Source: Heligmosomoides polygyrus polygyrus (lineage: Eukaryota; Nematoda; Chromadorea; Rhabditida; Heligmosomidae). Taken from it: 64,000 bases of DNA. The notes beneath the pieces are model-generated. The model had not been told where the DNA came from. It saw nothing but the letters and a program-made list of their open reading frames with translations, and made no database searches. Position 1 is the stretch's first letter; the number at the start of each line of letters is the position of its first letter. Positions 10,846 to 23,700 of this stretch are shown piece after piece. The position numbers and the translations under genes are program-made. The stretch spans positions 19,897,114-19,961,113 of the forward strand of contig OX377206.1 in assembly GCA_947396885.1 (NCBI GenBank), written 5' to 3'.

Positions 10846-13800
10846 ATGAATTTGTCTCTATTACTATTGGGTGGATTCATTGTGGTGGTTGTCGCCCCTC
10901 CTCCTAAACGAGTTCAAGAGGAACACCAGGCAGCTCAGCAAAAACAGGTACGACATAATGTTCCTATTTTTGAAGCATTTTGAGGACAGATCAACATACG
11001 AATCAGCTGATTTCCATCGGCCACTTTTTTTGTGGTGAGCTTGACCACCAGAGTTTTGTGTGGCCAACATATCAATTTCCATTTTGGATTGTTACTTAGG
11101 CCTTATCCTCAGTGAAGGTTTCTATGCTTTCCTAATGATACTTGATTCGTTCTTCTGGTCCTACTGCCTTATTTAGCTGCTAAAAATGCCTATGTTTCAT
11201 ACCGATTAAACGGAAAAAGGCAATATCTAATTAATCCGTGCATTTTGGCGAACGATAGATGTTTAAGATGTCATCTGGGTGCAAACTTAGTATTCCGAAG
11301 TTTAAGAAATTGATGTTGGAGCGTTGGCACTTTCCTTCATTATATTTATCTTGAATAAGTGGATGGCTTCGAAGCCCAGAGCCATTCTAAGAAAGGCTTT
11401 TGTCGTTGCTTTTTGATTGCTTCTAGCATTAAATGGGATAATATGGTTGCGTAGGGGTCTTATTTTAAAATGTTGGTCTTATTTTAAAATGCTATCCACT
11501 GCCAAAGATTGGAGATGCTATGATGAAGTAGAGAGTGTCTGCAAAGCAACTTAAGATTGCCGTTAGCAAACAACAGATAGGTAGCGTTTTCCTAGTCGGG
11601 TGGGTAGAAGGGGCGAGGCTTGTCGGTATGCGTGGCATCTACGACCTTTTAGATGGCGCTTAGTCTTCTGTTTCATCGTGTTTTTTGCAACTCAGCCTGT
11701 CTAAAACTCACTAGCTGAAAAATGAAAAACGAGCTCAATGATTGTGTCAATCAATGACTGGTCTAGACAAAGTGATGAAACGAACCTGCGATTGCAGCCA
11801 CCTTCTCTCCCCCCCCCCCTCCCCGATTAGGAGATCACCTGATAGTCTGTCTTTTTCAAGTCACCTTGCGAATTGTGTTCAGGTAGCGAGTTTTGAAGGC
11901 AGGCAGCAATCTAGATGGGAAGCAACCTATAACGCTGTTCTTTTGTACAAAACGTTGAATTTCAGGGTGCTGAGCATGCTACAAATCCAAATCCGAACGA
12001 AAATGCTGACAACGTCCATAAACCGGTATTATTTCATGTTTCTTAGTTTGGGTGTAATATTGATTTAAATTCAGCGTTTTTAGATGTATGAGTTCACGTA
12101 CTCCAAGTATCTCGAAGAGGTTGTGAAGATTCTCGAGAGTGAGCCGAAGTTCTCGGAGAAGCTTCGTGGGATGCCAGAAGCAGATATCAAGGTACGTCGT
12201 CTTGGCTTCTTCGCTGCTTCTATGTATGTTTATTAAAAGTCTATAGGCCGGTAAGATCGCCGATCACATTGATGACCTCGATGACCACGTCTTCGAAAGA
12301 TTGACGAAGGCGAAACTGGACGAGCTGGAGCGTCTGCGAGAGCAAATCCAGAAGCAGATTGAGGTGCGACTCGCTTCATAGTCTGTTCGCTTTCTAGTCG
12401 TTCCTAGTTGAGTTTTTTCTATTCGTTCTAGGCTGAGGGTGGTGCTCACAACATCAAGGTACCGGACCACTTGGACACATCCAACTGGGAAAAGTTCGGC
12501 AAAGAAGATCTGAGAAAACTCATTCGTCGGGTGAGATCGGCTGATCGTTTCGCGTCCATTGATTCGAAACCAGTTAACCTTGACTTTGTTTAAGACCGTC
12601 GAGGACATGGATGCCATGGATCGGGACCGTCAGAAAAACTTCAAAGAGTACGAGATGAAGAAGAAGGCGGAACTGGATCATAAATTGGCCCAAATGAACG
12701 AAGAGGTTAGATTAATGTATAGAGATTTAAGCATTTATTAATACGCTCCATGATTTGTTTCTTCTGGATTTCTGATTTTTTTACACGCTGCGTTTTGTAC
12801 AAATAAGCAAGTTTTATTATTTCTCGGCTTCTCTGTAAAACATTAAGATTTATTCATGACGCTATAGGTTTGGCATGCATTGAGGGCTGATTTTGTTGTT
12901 TGATTTACTTTTGAGGACTTCGGTTGATTTTGACTATTTTGACTGGCATAGACAGCTAATTTGACCCTTCCATTTTGTGAAAGAAGGAGTCGAAGAGTTA
13001 GAAAAGTGATTCTTCTGAATTCTCATCTAGTGGACATGAAAGCGGTCAAGACAGGAACCGGCAAATCCTAACACTACTTCAGTTCTCCACAATAAAGTTG
13101 CCATATTTGTGAAAATTCGCTCGTAGCTTCTAATGTTCTTTCTACACGTTTCATAAGTTTTTTAAGCTGTTTACTAATCGTTTTTCTTTTCAAAAGGAAC
13201 GACTTAAAGCCCAGAGAGAAGCTGAGGAGGCAAAGAAACGTCATAACGAGCACGAGAAGCTGAAGCATCCCGGAAGTCGTGATCAGCTTGAAGAAGTTTG
13301 GGAGGAGACGGATCATGTGAGTTAGCTATCTTTAACTGTAGTAAAACAAAGCCTCGAAGGCATCTCTCATCATCGTCCTTGACACCGTGTCGCTAAACGC
13401 ATGCTTTGCAGAGCAGACTCAGACTTCCTTTTAACTGACTTGTGACCTCTGTTGTTTTCTCACTTTCTTCTTCTTCCTTAGCAGAATTCCTATAAAGTAG
13501 CTGATAGATTTCCTTGGGTTTCAGATGGATAAGGACAACTTTGACCCACGAACATTCTTCGCTCTTCATGATTTAAACGGTGATGGCTACTGGAACGCTG
13601 AAGAGCTGGAGGCGTTGTTCCAGAAAGAACTTGAGAAAATGTACAACGACACCAATCCGGATGATGATCCACGAGAACGGTACGTTCTTCCTTTCTCGCT
13701 CAGGCAATGACTAACTGGATGACTGAACTGGCAGCTGTACTCCTTCAGTATGGAAGAAATGTATCGAATGCGTGAGCATGTGACGAAGCAAATGGATAAG

Positions 13801-16800
13801 AACCACGATCGTCTTATTTCTCTTGACGAATTCCTTCAGGTGGGCAGATATTGTATTTGCCTATTGTGTCAAATCGAAGTTGATAAAAGACATGCCCAGA
13901 AAATTGGCTTTTCGAGGGTTCGTTTTTTTTAAGAGAAAAAGTGTGTGCAACTATTGTGTTCTTGCGATATGAAAATTGGCGTGGTACCGCTAATTTTTGA
14001 AGAATTTCTAGATAAAAATTAGCAAAAAGTGTCTTAGGATGTAGTTCAACGACACTATGTTCCATTATTTCCCTCGGAATCGCCATCTACCTACTATTCT
14101 CGGAATGTTTTAGGACACAGAGGCTCAAACTCCGAACAAAGATCCAGGATGGAAGGATCTGGCTGATCAAGAGGTACTTTGCTGATAATAGTAGATTTCC
14201 TCAGTCGGTTAGTACAGAATTTCCTCAACTTTTCTTTCTTTACTACAGGTCTACACTGACGAAGAGCTCCAGGAGTTCGAGAGGGAGTACGCAAAGCAGC
14301 AGGGTGAGCTTGCGCATGTTTAGATTCGCTTTCGCGTTTTCTTTATGGGTTGCTTTGTTCAGTTTTCGGTAGCGGGTTTGATTTATTTCACCTTTTTTGA
14401 CCTTGGGTGGGAAACGATCTTGTTTATGTCATTCTTCTGCAAGGTGTTGTACCATTGTGAATGTTGGAACCTTAAATATTTGTGAATGTTGGTAGACATA
14501 ACAGTTTTCAAGATAAGAATATAATTCTATGTAATTTCTGCCAGTTAGATTGCCAATGAGAGATTCATTGAAGAATGTTTACGGCTTTATGAATTGCTGT
14601 GTAGTTTTCTAATCATCCAGTGGGTGTTTCATTCTCGATGCGGCCGCAAGGCGGGATAGGTGATGTGTGCAATCGATATTCGATCCACAATGTCAGTATT
14701 CGATATCGGTGCCGTTCATATTCCCGAACAACGTGGGAATATGAAAAGCAGGATGTGCGGAAATTTTTATGGAAAAAGCGGAAGACGGAACGAAACGCTA
14801 AAAAAGGGTCGGAAACCGGAATACGAAACGCGGAAACGGAAATGACACATGTTCGCCATTTTTTCAAAACTGCATCTAAAACGGCGTCAGAAGCGGCTTC
14901 TGTTGCACTTTTTCTTGCTTAGAGCTTTGCGAGCAGCAGAATCTTCCACAGATTAATGCTCACATTCGAAGCAAAGATTCAGAATATTGTTATGATAACC
15001 TTTTAGCTATGGCTAGAGCAATAAACGAAAACAAATTCAGGGTCTTATCTCATTATTTCTCGCCATTTCAGCATGTAGTCTTTCCACATCTAGTTCCTGC
15101 GACAGGTTTTTGGCTGGCTTTTTTGATGCTGAAATTTTTGGACGGTAGACTTAACCGACTTAACCACTTGAGGTTACTTACAGACCCGCATTTAAAAAAC
15201 CGACTCGTGTAAAGTCTAAACCTGGAGTAGCCACGTAGATCATTTTGCGACCAGGATAGAGATTTCTCTGAACACTTTCGGGAACCTGTTGCATCATGGA
15301 CGATTTGTTGACTGCACAGATGTCTGTATATTCAACAGCAGTTACACTGTAATCACTAAAACTGTACTCAGAATTCGTTCTGGGGTATAAGATGGTAACT
15401 GGATGGCTGATTAGTCATGGTGGGTCCACACTTCCACAGGAATATTCAGTCTGTCAGCCTAGAAATCCTACGCCCAAGGTGACGCAGCTGGATAGTTCCT
15501 AGATGGTTCTCGAAGCAATAGTTTTGCGTCAGAATTCAAAAAGTCACCATAGTCAATCAAAATAACAGCTCGTAGATATTCGTGATGCTTCATTAAAAAT
15601 GAATCGCATAACTCTATATGGGTGAATATCACACCTAACGAAATTAAAAATTGAAATTTGCACCTTTGATCAGGAACACTGATATAATCTTGAAGCAGAC
15701 AACTGCCACAACCTTCATTGAACCCTTTGCTTTATGATACTGCGCTATATACTTACAAAAATTTTGTAACTGTTTGTAACTAATGGATGAAGAACATTAT
15801 GATCATTCAAATGTTAAGTGCCTTTTTTTTTCTTAGCATGCAATGCATACATAGCCTTTGCGGCACATTAATTTTGAACTGCACCCTGCCGTAGCCATTT
15901 TTTAGTTTTTTGGTAATATAACCAATTTGAAGAGTAGTATTAATACTAGAGTTGTCAAACAGTATTTCCCTCACAATTATATGAAGGAGAACGCTTTTAA
16001 TTGATAAGCTGATTGTGCTCAATAGAAAACTAGTGTGGAACAGTGCCCATTACCGTTTCCGCCTTCCGGCCCAAAAACAGACGGAACACCGAACGGAACG
16101 GAAGAGCTCAAAATGGCCGGAAACCGGAGTTTGGAGCACGGAAACGGAAATTCCGCACATCCCTGATGAAAAGCACGCTGTGCGGCGTCACACGTATGAG
16201 CCTTGCCTTTGAGGTTAGGGTTTTTTTGTGGAAAACTCGGCATGGAACAGCATGTTCTTGTACTTCTTTCTCATCACTGTTCAGTCAAGAAAATGAAAAA
16301 CGGAAATGTTTGGCTGGTTATGTGTGCTTGAATAGGATGTGGGATTAGGTCGTGTGCAGTGCCGTATTTTCTGCCATGGGTTAACTGGGACCACGCGGTG
16401 GCTAAACTGTTTCCCAAAATTGAGCCATTGCCTAGGTTGGGGAGAGCATGCTTATGAAAGGCTAACCACTGCAGTTCCAACAACGATGCCACTAGCTCAA
16501 CCAGTCCGTCATGACCAACCGCCTCAATATGCGCAGCAACAGGTGGGTTCACTTCCACACTACCTATTATCTACCTTGTCTTTGTTCTACGACGACGGCT
16601 GAAGTCATACTATTCAGGTTCACCCGGGAGGGCAACAACAAGCTGCTGTTCCTAATGTGAGAGTTATAATCATTTTGCATAAGTCTTCTAAGTGTTGCAT
16701 TGTGTTTCGTCTTTTAGGTGCAGCCAGTTCAACAACAGCATGGACAAGCTGTTCCACAACAACAACAACAACCTCAGGCTGTTCCTCAGCAGCAGCAACA

Positions 16801-19642
16801 ACAACAACAGTATCAGCAGCAGGTTCGGGCATACTGTGTTCTGCTTTTTTAGTTTTCGTATTGGATTCGAAAAAATCCAACAGATTGTTAAACAATGTAG
16901 TCAGGCTATTAGTATCAGCAGAATGCAACAGAACAGCGTTACTTTTGTTCGGTAAAAGCTTAATTTGCTTGACTATACCCGTATTCTTACGTGACCAGAT
17001 TAAGCATATTTCCAAAGAGTAAACCTATTCGCAATAGGACCTTCCTAGACTTATTCAAGGCCGTGCATAATCCAAAGTTCGTTGTTTGCCCTTTTTTGCC
17101 CCCCCCCCCCCTCATTGATTGCGCCTTGCACTAGTTATGTCGCGATTTTTACCTCGTTAATGGTGTAATCGCCCCTTAGGGCCCGTTTACACTTCGACGT
17201 CGAGCGACGCTACGTCAAATATTGTGGCCACATTGATCGATCAATTTTGTCGCTTTACATGCCATCGCGTCGCTCGGCGTCGGAAGTATAAACGGGGCCT
17301 TACAGAAAGCTGGCTAGTAGGGAACGCCTTTTTTAGCGCTTGGCGTCCATGAGCGTTCAACTTAAGACATGTTTCGAGATCCGCAGAGCTTGAGCTTGGT
17401 GGACATGTTATGCGAAAAAATTAGCTTTTCCAACAATTGCTTTTTCGTATGTGAATCTGAAGAAAAATCAATACTAGTAATATAGCCAGGCTGTTAGTGT
17501 CAGCAGAAAGCAACAGAACAGTGTTTTTTTCTACAGAAGATTGATGCAGCTGGCCGTACCTATGTTCATAAGTGACCAGACTGAGCGTATGTCCAAAATG
17601 TAGTCTATGTTTGAATCGTCCAAGAATTAAGAAAACCTATTTGGCAACAAATTTCTCTAAATTTATAACAGGGTGTGCAGAAGCAAGACTTTGTTGCATT
17701 TTCCGTGCGGTGATTGTGCTGTGCAGTAGGTATGTCACGGTTTTGGCTTCATTAAATCATTGGACCACGGCTATCACTTGAAGGTTCATGCAAAATTTGG
17801 TAACCACGCCATTTCGTGATCAGGGATAGCTTAGCTGTTTCGAACGGAGCTGTCAACGCATTCAAGATACGATTAGTGTTGGACGGGGCATGAGGTTTAA
17901 CCGCTTGTTTGCTTGGACTTCAAGATGAAATTTCATTAAATAGAAGTGAGGTGTGAGTGCATTTAGACGCTTAGTTGAATAACAAATTCAGTAGGATAAT
18001 CGTCGGAATGACGTGCACTTTGACTTCAGCCTAGGATAAGCCTGGCATTATGGAAACAACGAATATCGATTGTTTGCGATACTTAATCGATATTGGTATT
18101 TATAACACCACAACAACTGGCTGGCATCTGGATGATGCATACATCCGTTTTCTTATGCATATGCCATTTTCGCCATCAATCCATTGAATGCCACGGTTTG
18201 TGGGTGACTGTATGGCGCAATCTCTATGTCATCAGAATATTTGGTACTTAGCTGCTGGTGTCTATATCGAGATATTGCGCATGCTCGGAGATCAATCGCA
18301 CGACAATTTTTTAAGAAATAAGCAATGGAAGGAACTCCGCGGTCTGGCTGATCTAAATTACCAGTTCCAAGATGCCTTGTCGGTGCGATGTGGGCACGAG
18401 CCCGCAATACCGAAAATATCTGCTTATTTGTGCTTTGAATTCAGAGTCGGAACATTGTCGTTGGGGAAAGGCTTATAATTTGGTAGTCATTCAATCAAGG
18501 TGTACTTTTCTTGTGACGCTCTGTATTTTCCCTCCGAAAAGCTCTCTTCTCAAGTGAGAATTGGACTTATTCAACCTTTTTGTCACTAAAATCGAGGCGT
18601 GGGCTCATTCTCTTCTCTTCGTAAGCTAGCATGGGGCAGCTTTCAACTCAACGTAGCATAGGTTTTTTTTACAGCAGCCCTCCTCGATTAATTATTCCCT
18701 GGTGTGATTTTTTGTGTATTTTCTCTTGTTCTGGGTATCCTTCCTACTGAATGAGTTGAACAAAAGTGGAAAGAAGATCCCTCAGTCGGAAAAAATCAGC
18801 GATTTACTTGTCCACAAAGTTTCTTTTATTCAAACAATTTTCAAGTCGAATTGGATATTTTTCAAATCAAACTGGACATTCCTAAGTTAGCCTAAGACTT
18901 TTAAAACCAAAGCTAACTCTTCCAAACCGAAATGAGCTTCTTCGACATTAAACTGGAGACTCTCCAAAAGGTTAGAATATTTTTTCGTTCAAGGAAAGTT
19001 GAAGTATAAATTTCTTTGAGTTTTTCTTTCACCTGCCCATTAAGTGAACAAATCGTTTGAAGTTTTATAATTTTTTTTCTGGAGAAATAGAGGTTTAAAG
19101 CTTATTTTAGTGAATAGGAAGGCGTTCATTTTCTTCGTACCAATAAAGACGGCGCCATGCCGTCGTCCAAGACGTCTCGATTTTTTTTTTTGCATGGAGT
19201 CTGAAACCTGTTAACGATACAACACATACAACTGTAAAGAATACATATGCCCTCACTTTGGTGGTTCAGATAAGTGACATTTACACTATCAGCAAAAGTT
19301 GTGGCGACCTCTTAAGTGCATGGCGCGATCTGATGGTTTGTGGTAGATTTAGTAATTGAATTTTAACAAAATCCTTACACTTATTGGGGCAGATAAACTA
19401 AACGAACCCAAAGAATGTTATATAAAACCTGCCTTGAGTTCATTCTGGGTGAAAATGGTATATACATCTTTTGCTGTATCATAGCGAAAGGCCCCTTTTT
19501 TGTGATCTTTGACCGCTTACAGTTTTACCTAGTACTTTGTAGTGTGATACCTCTGCTTATGCTACTCATGCCGATGTTTTAGCAACCCATCCGGCATGAG
19601 CCGATCGTCGATAAGCCGAAAGATCCCGCTTACGGTATTTGA
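10846..19642 (+). CDS. nucb-1: Nucleobindin (EF-hand calcium-binding protein), complete 14-exon model
   Basis: Exons read as 10846-10947, 12084-12191, 12247-12363, 12432-12530, 12595-12705, 13197-13316, 13525-13679, 13749-13839, 14114-14173, 14249-14303, 16475-16542, 16618-16656, 16718-16822 and 19583-19642. All phases close, giving 429 residues. Residues 1-17 form a signal peptide, followed by a short basic/Gln segment. Residues 35-219 are the helical, charged nucleobindin region. Two EF-hand loops follow: DLNGDGYWNAEE (235-246) and DKNHDRLISLDE (287-298); Arg replaces Gly at loop position 6 of the second, as is usual in this family. The C-terminal third is Gln-rich and split over mini-exons. 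Nucleobindins bind calcium in the ER/Golgi lumen and can interact with G-alpha proteins (family knowledge). The start follows a TTTTTTACAG acceptor by two bases. The last exon, after a 2.76-kb intron, is the least certain; a Gln-rich exon may be missing before it. Confidence 0.9.
11809..11819. repeat. Poly-C run in nucleobindin intron 1
   Basis: Mononucleotide run. A similar run is at 17099-17111. Confidence 0.8.
14620..14860. repeat. CGGAAACGGAA-rich repeat in a nucleobindin intron
   Basis: Contains CGGAAACCGGAATACG and GCGGAAACGGAAATG. A related sequence with CCGTTTCCGCCTTCCGGCC and CGGAAACGGAAATTCCGCAC is at 16040-16160. No clear element ends. Confidence 0.45.
16885..17790 (+). repeat. 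Divergent tandem duplication in the last nucleobindin intron, split by a MITE
   Basis: The segment around 16890-17160 recurs at about 17460-17760. Shared blocks include CAGGCTRTTAGTRTCAGCAG, the following AACAGAACAGYGTT, GTGACCAGA and the TAGKTATGTC region. A 121-bp foldback element (17179-17299) sits between the two copies. The copies are clearly diverged, so the duplication is not recent. Confidence 0.7.
17179..17299. mobile_element. Harbinger-like MITE, TTA target duplication
   Basis: Inverted ends GGGCCCGTTTACACTTC and its near complement GAAGTATAAACGGGGCC are flanked by TTA on both sides (17176-17178 and 17300-17302). It has no coding capacity. It belongs to the same structural family as the elements at 279, 9063, 53163, 56353 and 57765. 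Confidence 0.75.
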
Positions 19643-20750
19643 TGGGACGAGCGAGAATCGGTTTCATAGACCAAAGTATTTATTGTAGCGCGATTCTTCC
19701 TGTTAGACTCTGGGGCTACCAGTATTGCTATTCTTTCTGTAATCTATGACTTGTGCAACTGTTTGGAGACGTATCATACGGATATCATGCGTAATTGTGA
19801 TTCCTCATTGCGAATTTTCTTGCTCTTTCTTCTGTTGACGGTTCTCTGTGTTTCTGTATTTTCTGTACAAGGGTGTTCTTCTGTCGTCGTGAGAAAAATA
19901 GATGTAAATGCAATGTATTTGTGATGACGATGATTGATGTCATATATTTATTTGTGTGATTCTTTTATTCTCAGCAGAAAAGATGAATATAAACACAATC
20001 ATGGCACAATCCGAAAGACACACGTCTCGTTACGATGGAAAGACAATACTTCCTGTGCAGTAAAAATTGCATCTAGTCAGTTCATGTACGTGATATACTG
20101 AGCATGAGAAATAAACCAGTATTGAGCAATAGCCTCGTCGTTTCCGTAGTACAGAAATGCAAGTGCTGTGTTATAGAGCAGCACCAACACCTCTATTATA
20201 TAGATAGGATTACGCGTAATGAAAAATGTACATAGAATCTGGTTAGAATCGTGAAGAAGTGTCTAAGCAAGTGGTTCATATACACGATGATATCTGAGGT
20301 AGTGACGCAAATGTTCACTGAATCTTTGTTGAGCTCCACCTAGCTGGTGGATGTGCGCGTCGCGGTAGTCAAGTTCTTGGTATAGAGTGAGACGGCCACT
20401 CGGTCCAGTATTGAGGGATACCATAGTAGAGCATAGAAGAAATTTAAAATAAACCGAAATACAGAGGCAGATAGTGAGCTCGTTTTAGTACGTCATCTTT
20501 GCTTTTCATGGTGCGTCTCCATCACCTCCATTGAGTGATGTGGTGATGTAATAATGATAAGCAAAATGAGCGGTATATCCACCATAATCGTTCCTATTAT
20601 TGAGCCAGCTAACGCTAATGCAGGGTCAACTGTGTGGCTGACAGGAGGCCGAGATTCAAAGTCATCCCGTGGTTCTCGCCCGCTGAGGGGGCAGGACAGC
20701 CGGGTGCCGTGACTCCTAACAGGTAGCGCTTCCAATATAGAAAGTTGGTG
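19643..20750. other. Shared 3' flank of the convergent nucleobindin and receptor genes
   Basis: Holds both 3' UTRs. On the minus strand AATAAA occurs at about 19952-19947, which could serve the receptor; on the plus strand only AATATA (about 19987) is seen. No other gene found. Confidence 0.45.
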
Positions 20751-23700
20751 TTAAGAGTGAGCAATTGCGGAGACATTCTGAGATCCATTTTCGGAAGGCG
20801 GCCCGTGATGAGGTGCGGCACGGTGCTCCAAGTAGTAAATCTCGGAGTAAAGAGCTGGAATCTTGACGCCGGATGGATTATAGCGAAGAATGTCGTGAAT
20901 TTTGTCGTGATGAACACCTATAAGGAGTGATTTTGTTGTGGTCGCAGGTTGTTCCTCATAACTCGTGCTCGAACATGTATCGAAGGACTTGAGCCGACAA
21001 AGCAAAACGAGCTTACCAAGGTCTCGTAGATGGTTGATCTTCGACATCAGAAGGTCGAAAACAACGGAATCGGGAAAGTCTTCGCTTAGACGCATTCGCA
21101 GTGCGGCCACAAGTCTTTCCTGTATACGATCCACTTCGACTTTCGAGTGGTAGTAGATGTTTTCTAAATCGAAATCACTCAGATCTACAATACAGTATGC
21201 TTTGCGCTCCCATGCATTGGAAAACCCTATGAAAATGCGCTGGGTAATGTCAACTGTCACGTTTAGTTATTGTTGCACTGGCAGTCGGCCAGAAGTCATT
21301 AGCAATCAGTCAATATATAAGTTTATAAATTTTGGTTATTTGTTGGGAGGCTGAGGCCGTACGGCATAAGACAGCTGCCAAATTCACGTGATTTCCCCCT
21401 TCAATAGTCCAATTTTGTAAAAAATCGATAACGTCGATCGATATTGGTCAATCGATATCATCGATTTCATCAGTGCTGTCTATCCATCGTGATGTCCGTC
21501 CACAACACTTAAGAGATTGCCGTCTCAAACAACCACCTCATTTTTGGGAAAATCGATAATATCGATCGATATTGACGGATCAAGCAATGTTACCTACTCA
21601 ATATCTGTGGTATGCGAATAATTCAACACATCACTAAATGCGTACAAAACTAAGTCAATTTAACGAGCCATACCTGTTGTGGTCAACAGTATCGCAGCGA
21701 AAACCGCTACCACTTCATCGCTAAGGTTTAGCCCTCTCATTGCGTGTGCAAAGACGAACAGCTCGTTAAGAAATTGACCGAAGATCAGGCTTAGAAAGGC
21801 AGTCGGCATGAATGTGCCGTCGACGAGAAGCAGTCCACGTGCCGACAATCCACGATAGGTGCGGATGAGGAACATTCGGAAGAACGACGACTGAAATTCG
21901 TTAATGAAGGCAATGGCGACGAAAATTCGGTACTAGTGGTTGATATGGCCGTGGAGTAGAGTTGAAAAGGCGCAAGCCAATCATCACCAACCGAATTACT
22001 GATCGTAAGCGTTGGCTCGGGGCGGCACGTCTGATTTGTCTGATACGTTCCCGTCCCATGTAGGCCACATTAACTACCAGAACCAAAAAATCTACTGTGG
22101 CTGTGCTACATACCTTTATTAGCGCTTGCTGATCAGTAGAATGTAGTAGAGGAAAGCCAGGTACACGTTTTGCAAATTCTACTGCCTTGTGAATGTCTGG
22201 CGTAACCTTTTCCGTGTACAACTCCCAAGCACGTATTTGACACGACAGCGTTGGTGGATCGACGACAATCTGAATGGAAATCAATTTATATTGAACCGCT
22301 AGCTTCTCCGGGAAGAAGTCGAAGGGGTAAATCTTGAAGTAATCCTCACAAAGTCCAAGATGTGTTCTGTTATAGATCGTTGCCTTTTCATCGTCATCGC
22401 GGAAAACTCTTCGTGAGCTTCGTAAACAGCTTGTATGAGCTGAAAGTGTACGAAGTGTGATGTGCCGTATCTGCAGTATTTTAAGAAACAATGCAAAAGC
22501 GCAAAATAATAGAAATGTATGACAAATAGCGATTCAGATTATTCATTTACAAGACCGTTAAATTTTCAGAATTCCTCTCCCTCCATGAACATAAGAATAA
22601 AAGGTGAAGGTAGGTGTCAGCCATTCCTCTCTCGGATGCGCCGTGCATCCTGCTACATGCTCCGTGTATATGGTTAATAGCAGGCTGGAGCCAGGGGATA
22701 TAAGTTAGCGTGGTATCCTTCCCAGATAAGTCTTATAACAATTCTCCGACTCCGGAGCGGTTGATGACTTGAGTGTTCTGGGCGTTACTCAGAACCATGG
22801 ATCGATCCACACTTCACGCGACAGCCGATGCCGCTTTCGACTGCGCTACACGAGTCCTCCACCAACGACAAGATATAGGGATGTCGCTGCCTATGTGCGA
22901 ATGAGTGTATTTGGCCTATGGGCGCGTGTAGCGCAGCCGGAGGAGGCGCCGATTGTCGCTTGCACCCGATACCAGATTCCTGGTTCGGATTTCCCGCCCA
23001 ATCCAACCAAGCCTTCCATCCATCCGGGGTCGATGAATTGGTACCAGACGTGTCTGGGAAGGATAAAGCGCTGATTTGCTTATCGGCTGGCCACCGCAAG
23101 TCATTGTATGGCCAAATACGCATTCATATCGCCTCCACGACATCCCGTAGAAGTAGAATGCGCTGGCGCATCCCAAAGGGATTGAATAACGCCGCCCTTT
23201 ATCCTTTATCCTTTATTTGGCCTATACAAGGCCTTGACGTGGCGAGAAGATAGGCAAGTTAGTGTATTCTTCTTCCCAGATATAACGACTCCAGAGAGAA
23301 ATAATAGAGGATTCACCGTTGTTGATCTCAAACTTTGAATCGATTCGGTCTGTAGGTGACAGCCAGCGCCTCGCCAAGCTGCCCTACATACACATGCTCT
23401 CTACCAGGACAAAATGTAGTGACTCAGAGGTATGGTACATTATTGCCTTTCCAGCATTGTTTTGTGTTGAAAAATTGAAGCAAAATATATTGTTGCATTG
23501 TCCATTCAATTTTTTTTCACTCAATCAATTTTTTGTTGTATTTTTAAAAGAAAAGGCTTTATCTTTAAAAAGCTTTGAAAAAGCCTACCTGGTTCATTTC
23601 GGTTTTCAGCGGCTCAGGAGAAGTAGTGGACGACACCTCTGGCTTCTCTTCAGAGTCCGACGTGTCGATATCAGAGATCTCTTTCACAGGGCGTTTTGGT

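Noticed and set aside
16620..17015. Open frames over the Gln codons of nucleobindin in other frames and on the minus strand
   Set aside because: They are shadows of the CAG/CAA-rich exon 16718-16822.
22299..22496. Uninterrupted 196-codon minus frame at 21901-22491 as one exon
   Set aside because: An intron with GTGAGG and TTCCATTCAG (22349-22270) joins two better frames and keeps the ligand-binding domain in phase.
22769..23253. Overlapping open frames with a shared protein-like motif ([26 protein letters not shown])
   Set aside because: The motif is the reverse translation of the SINE body and appears at more than ten loci. It is not a protein family.
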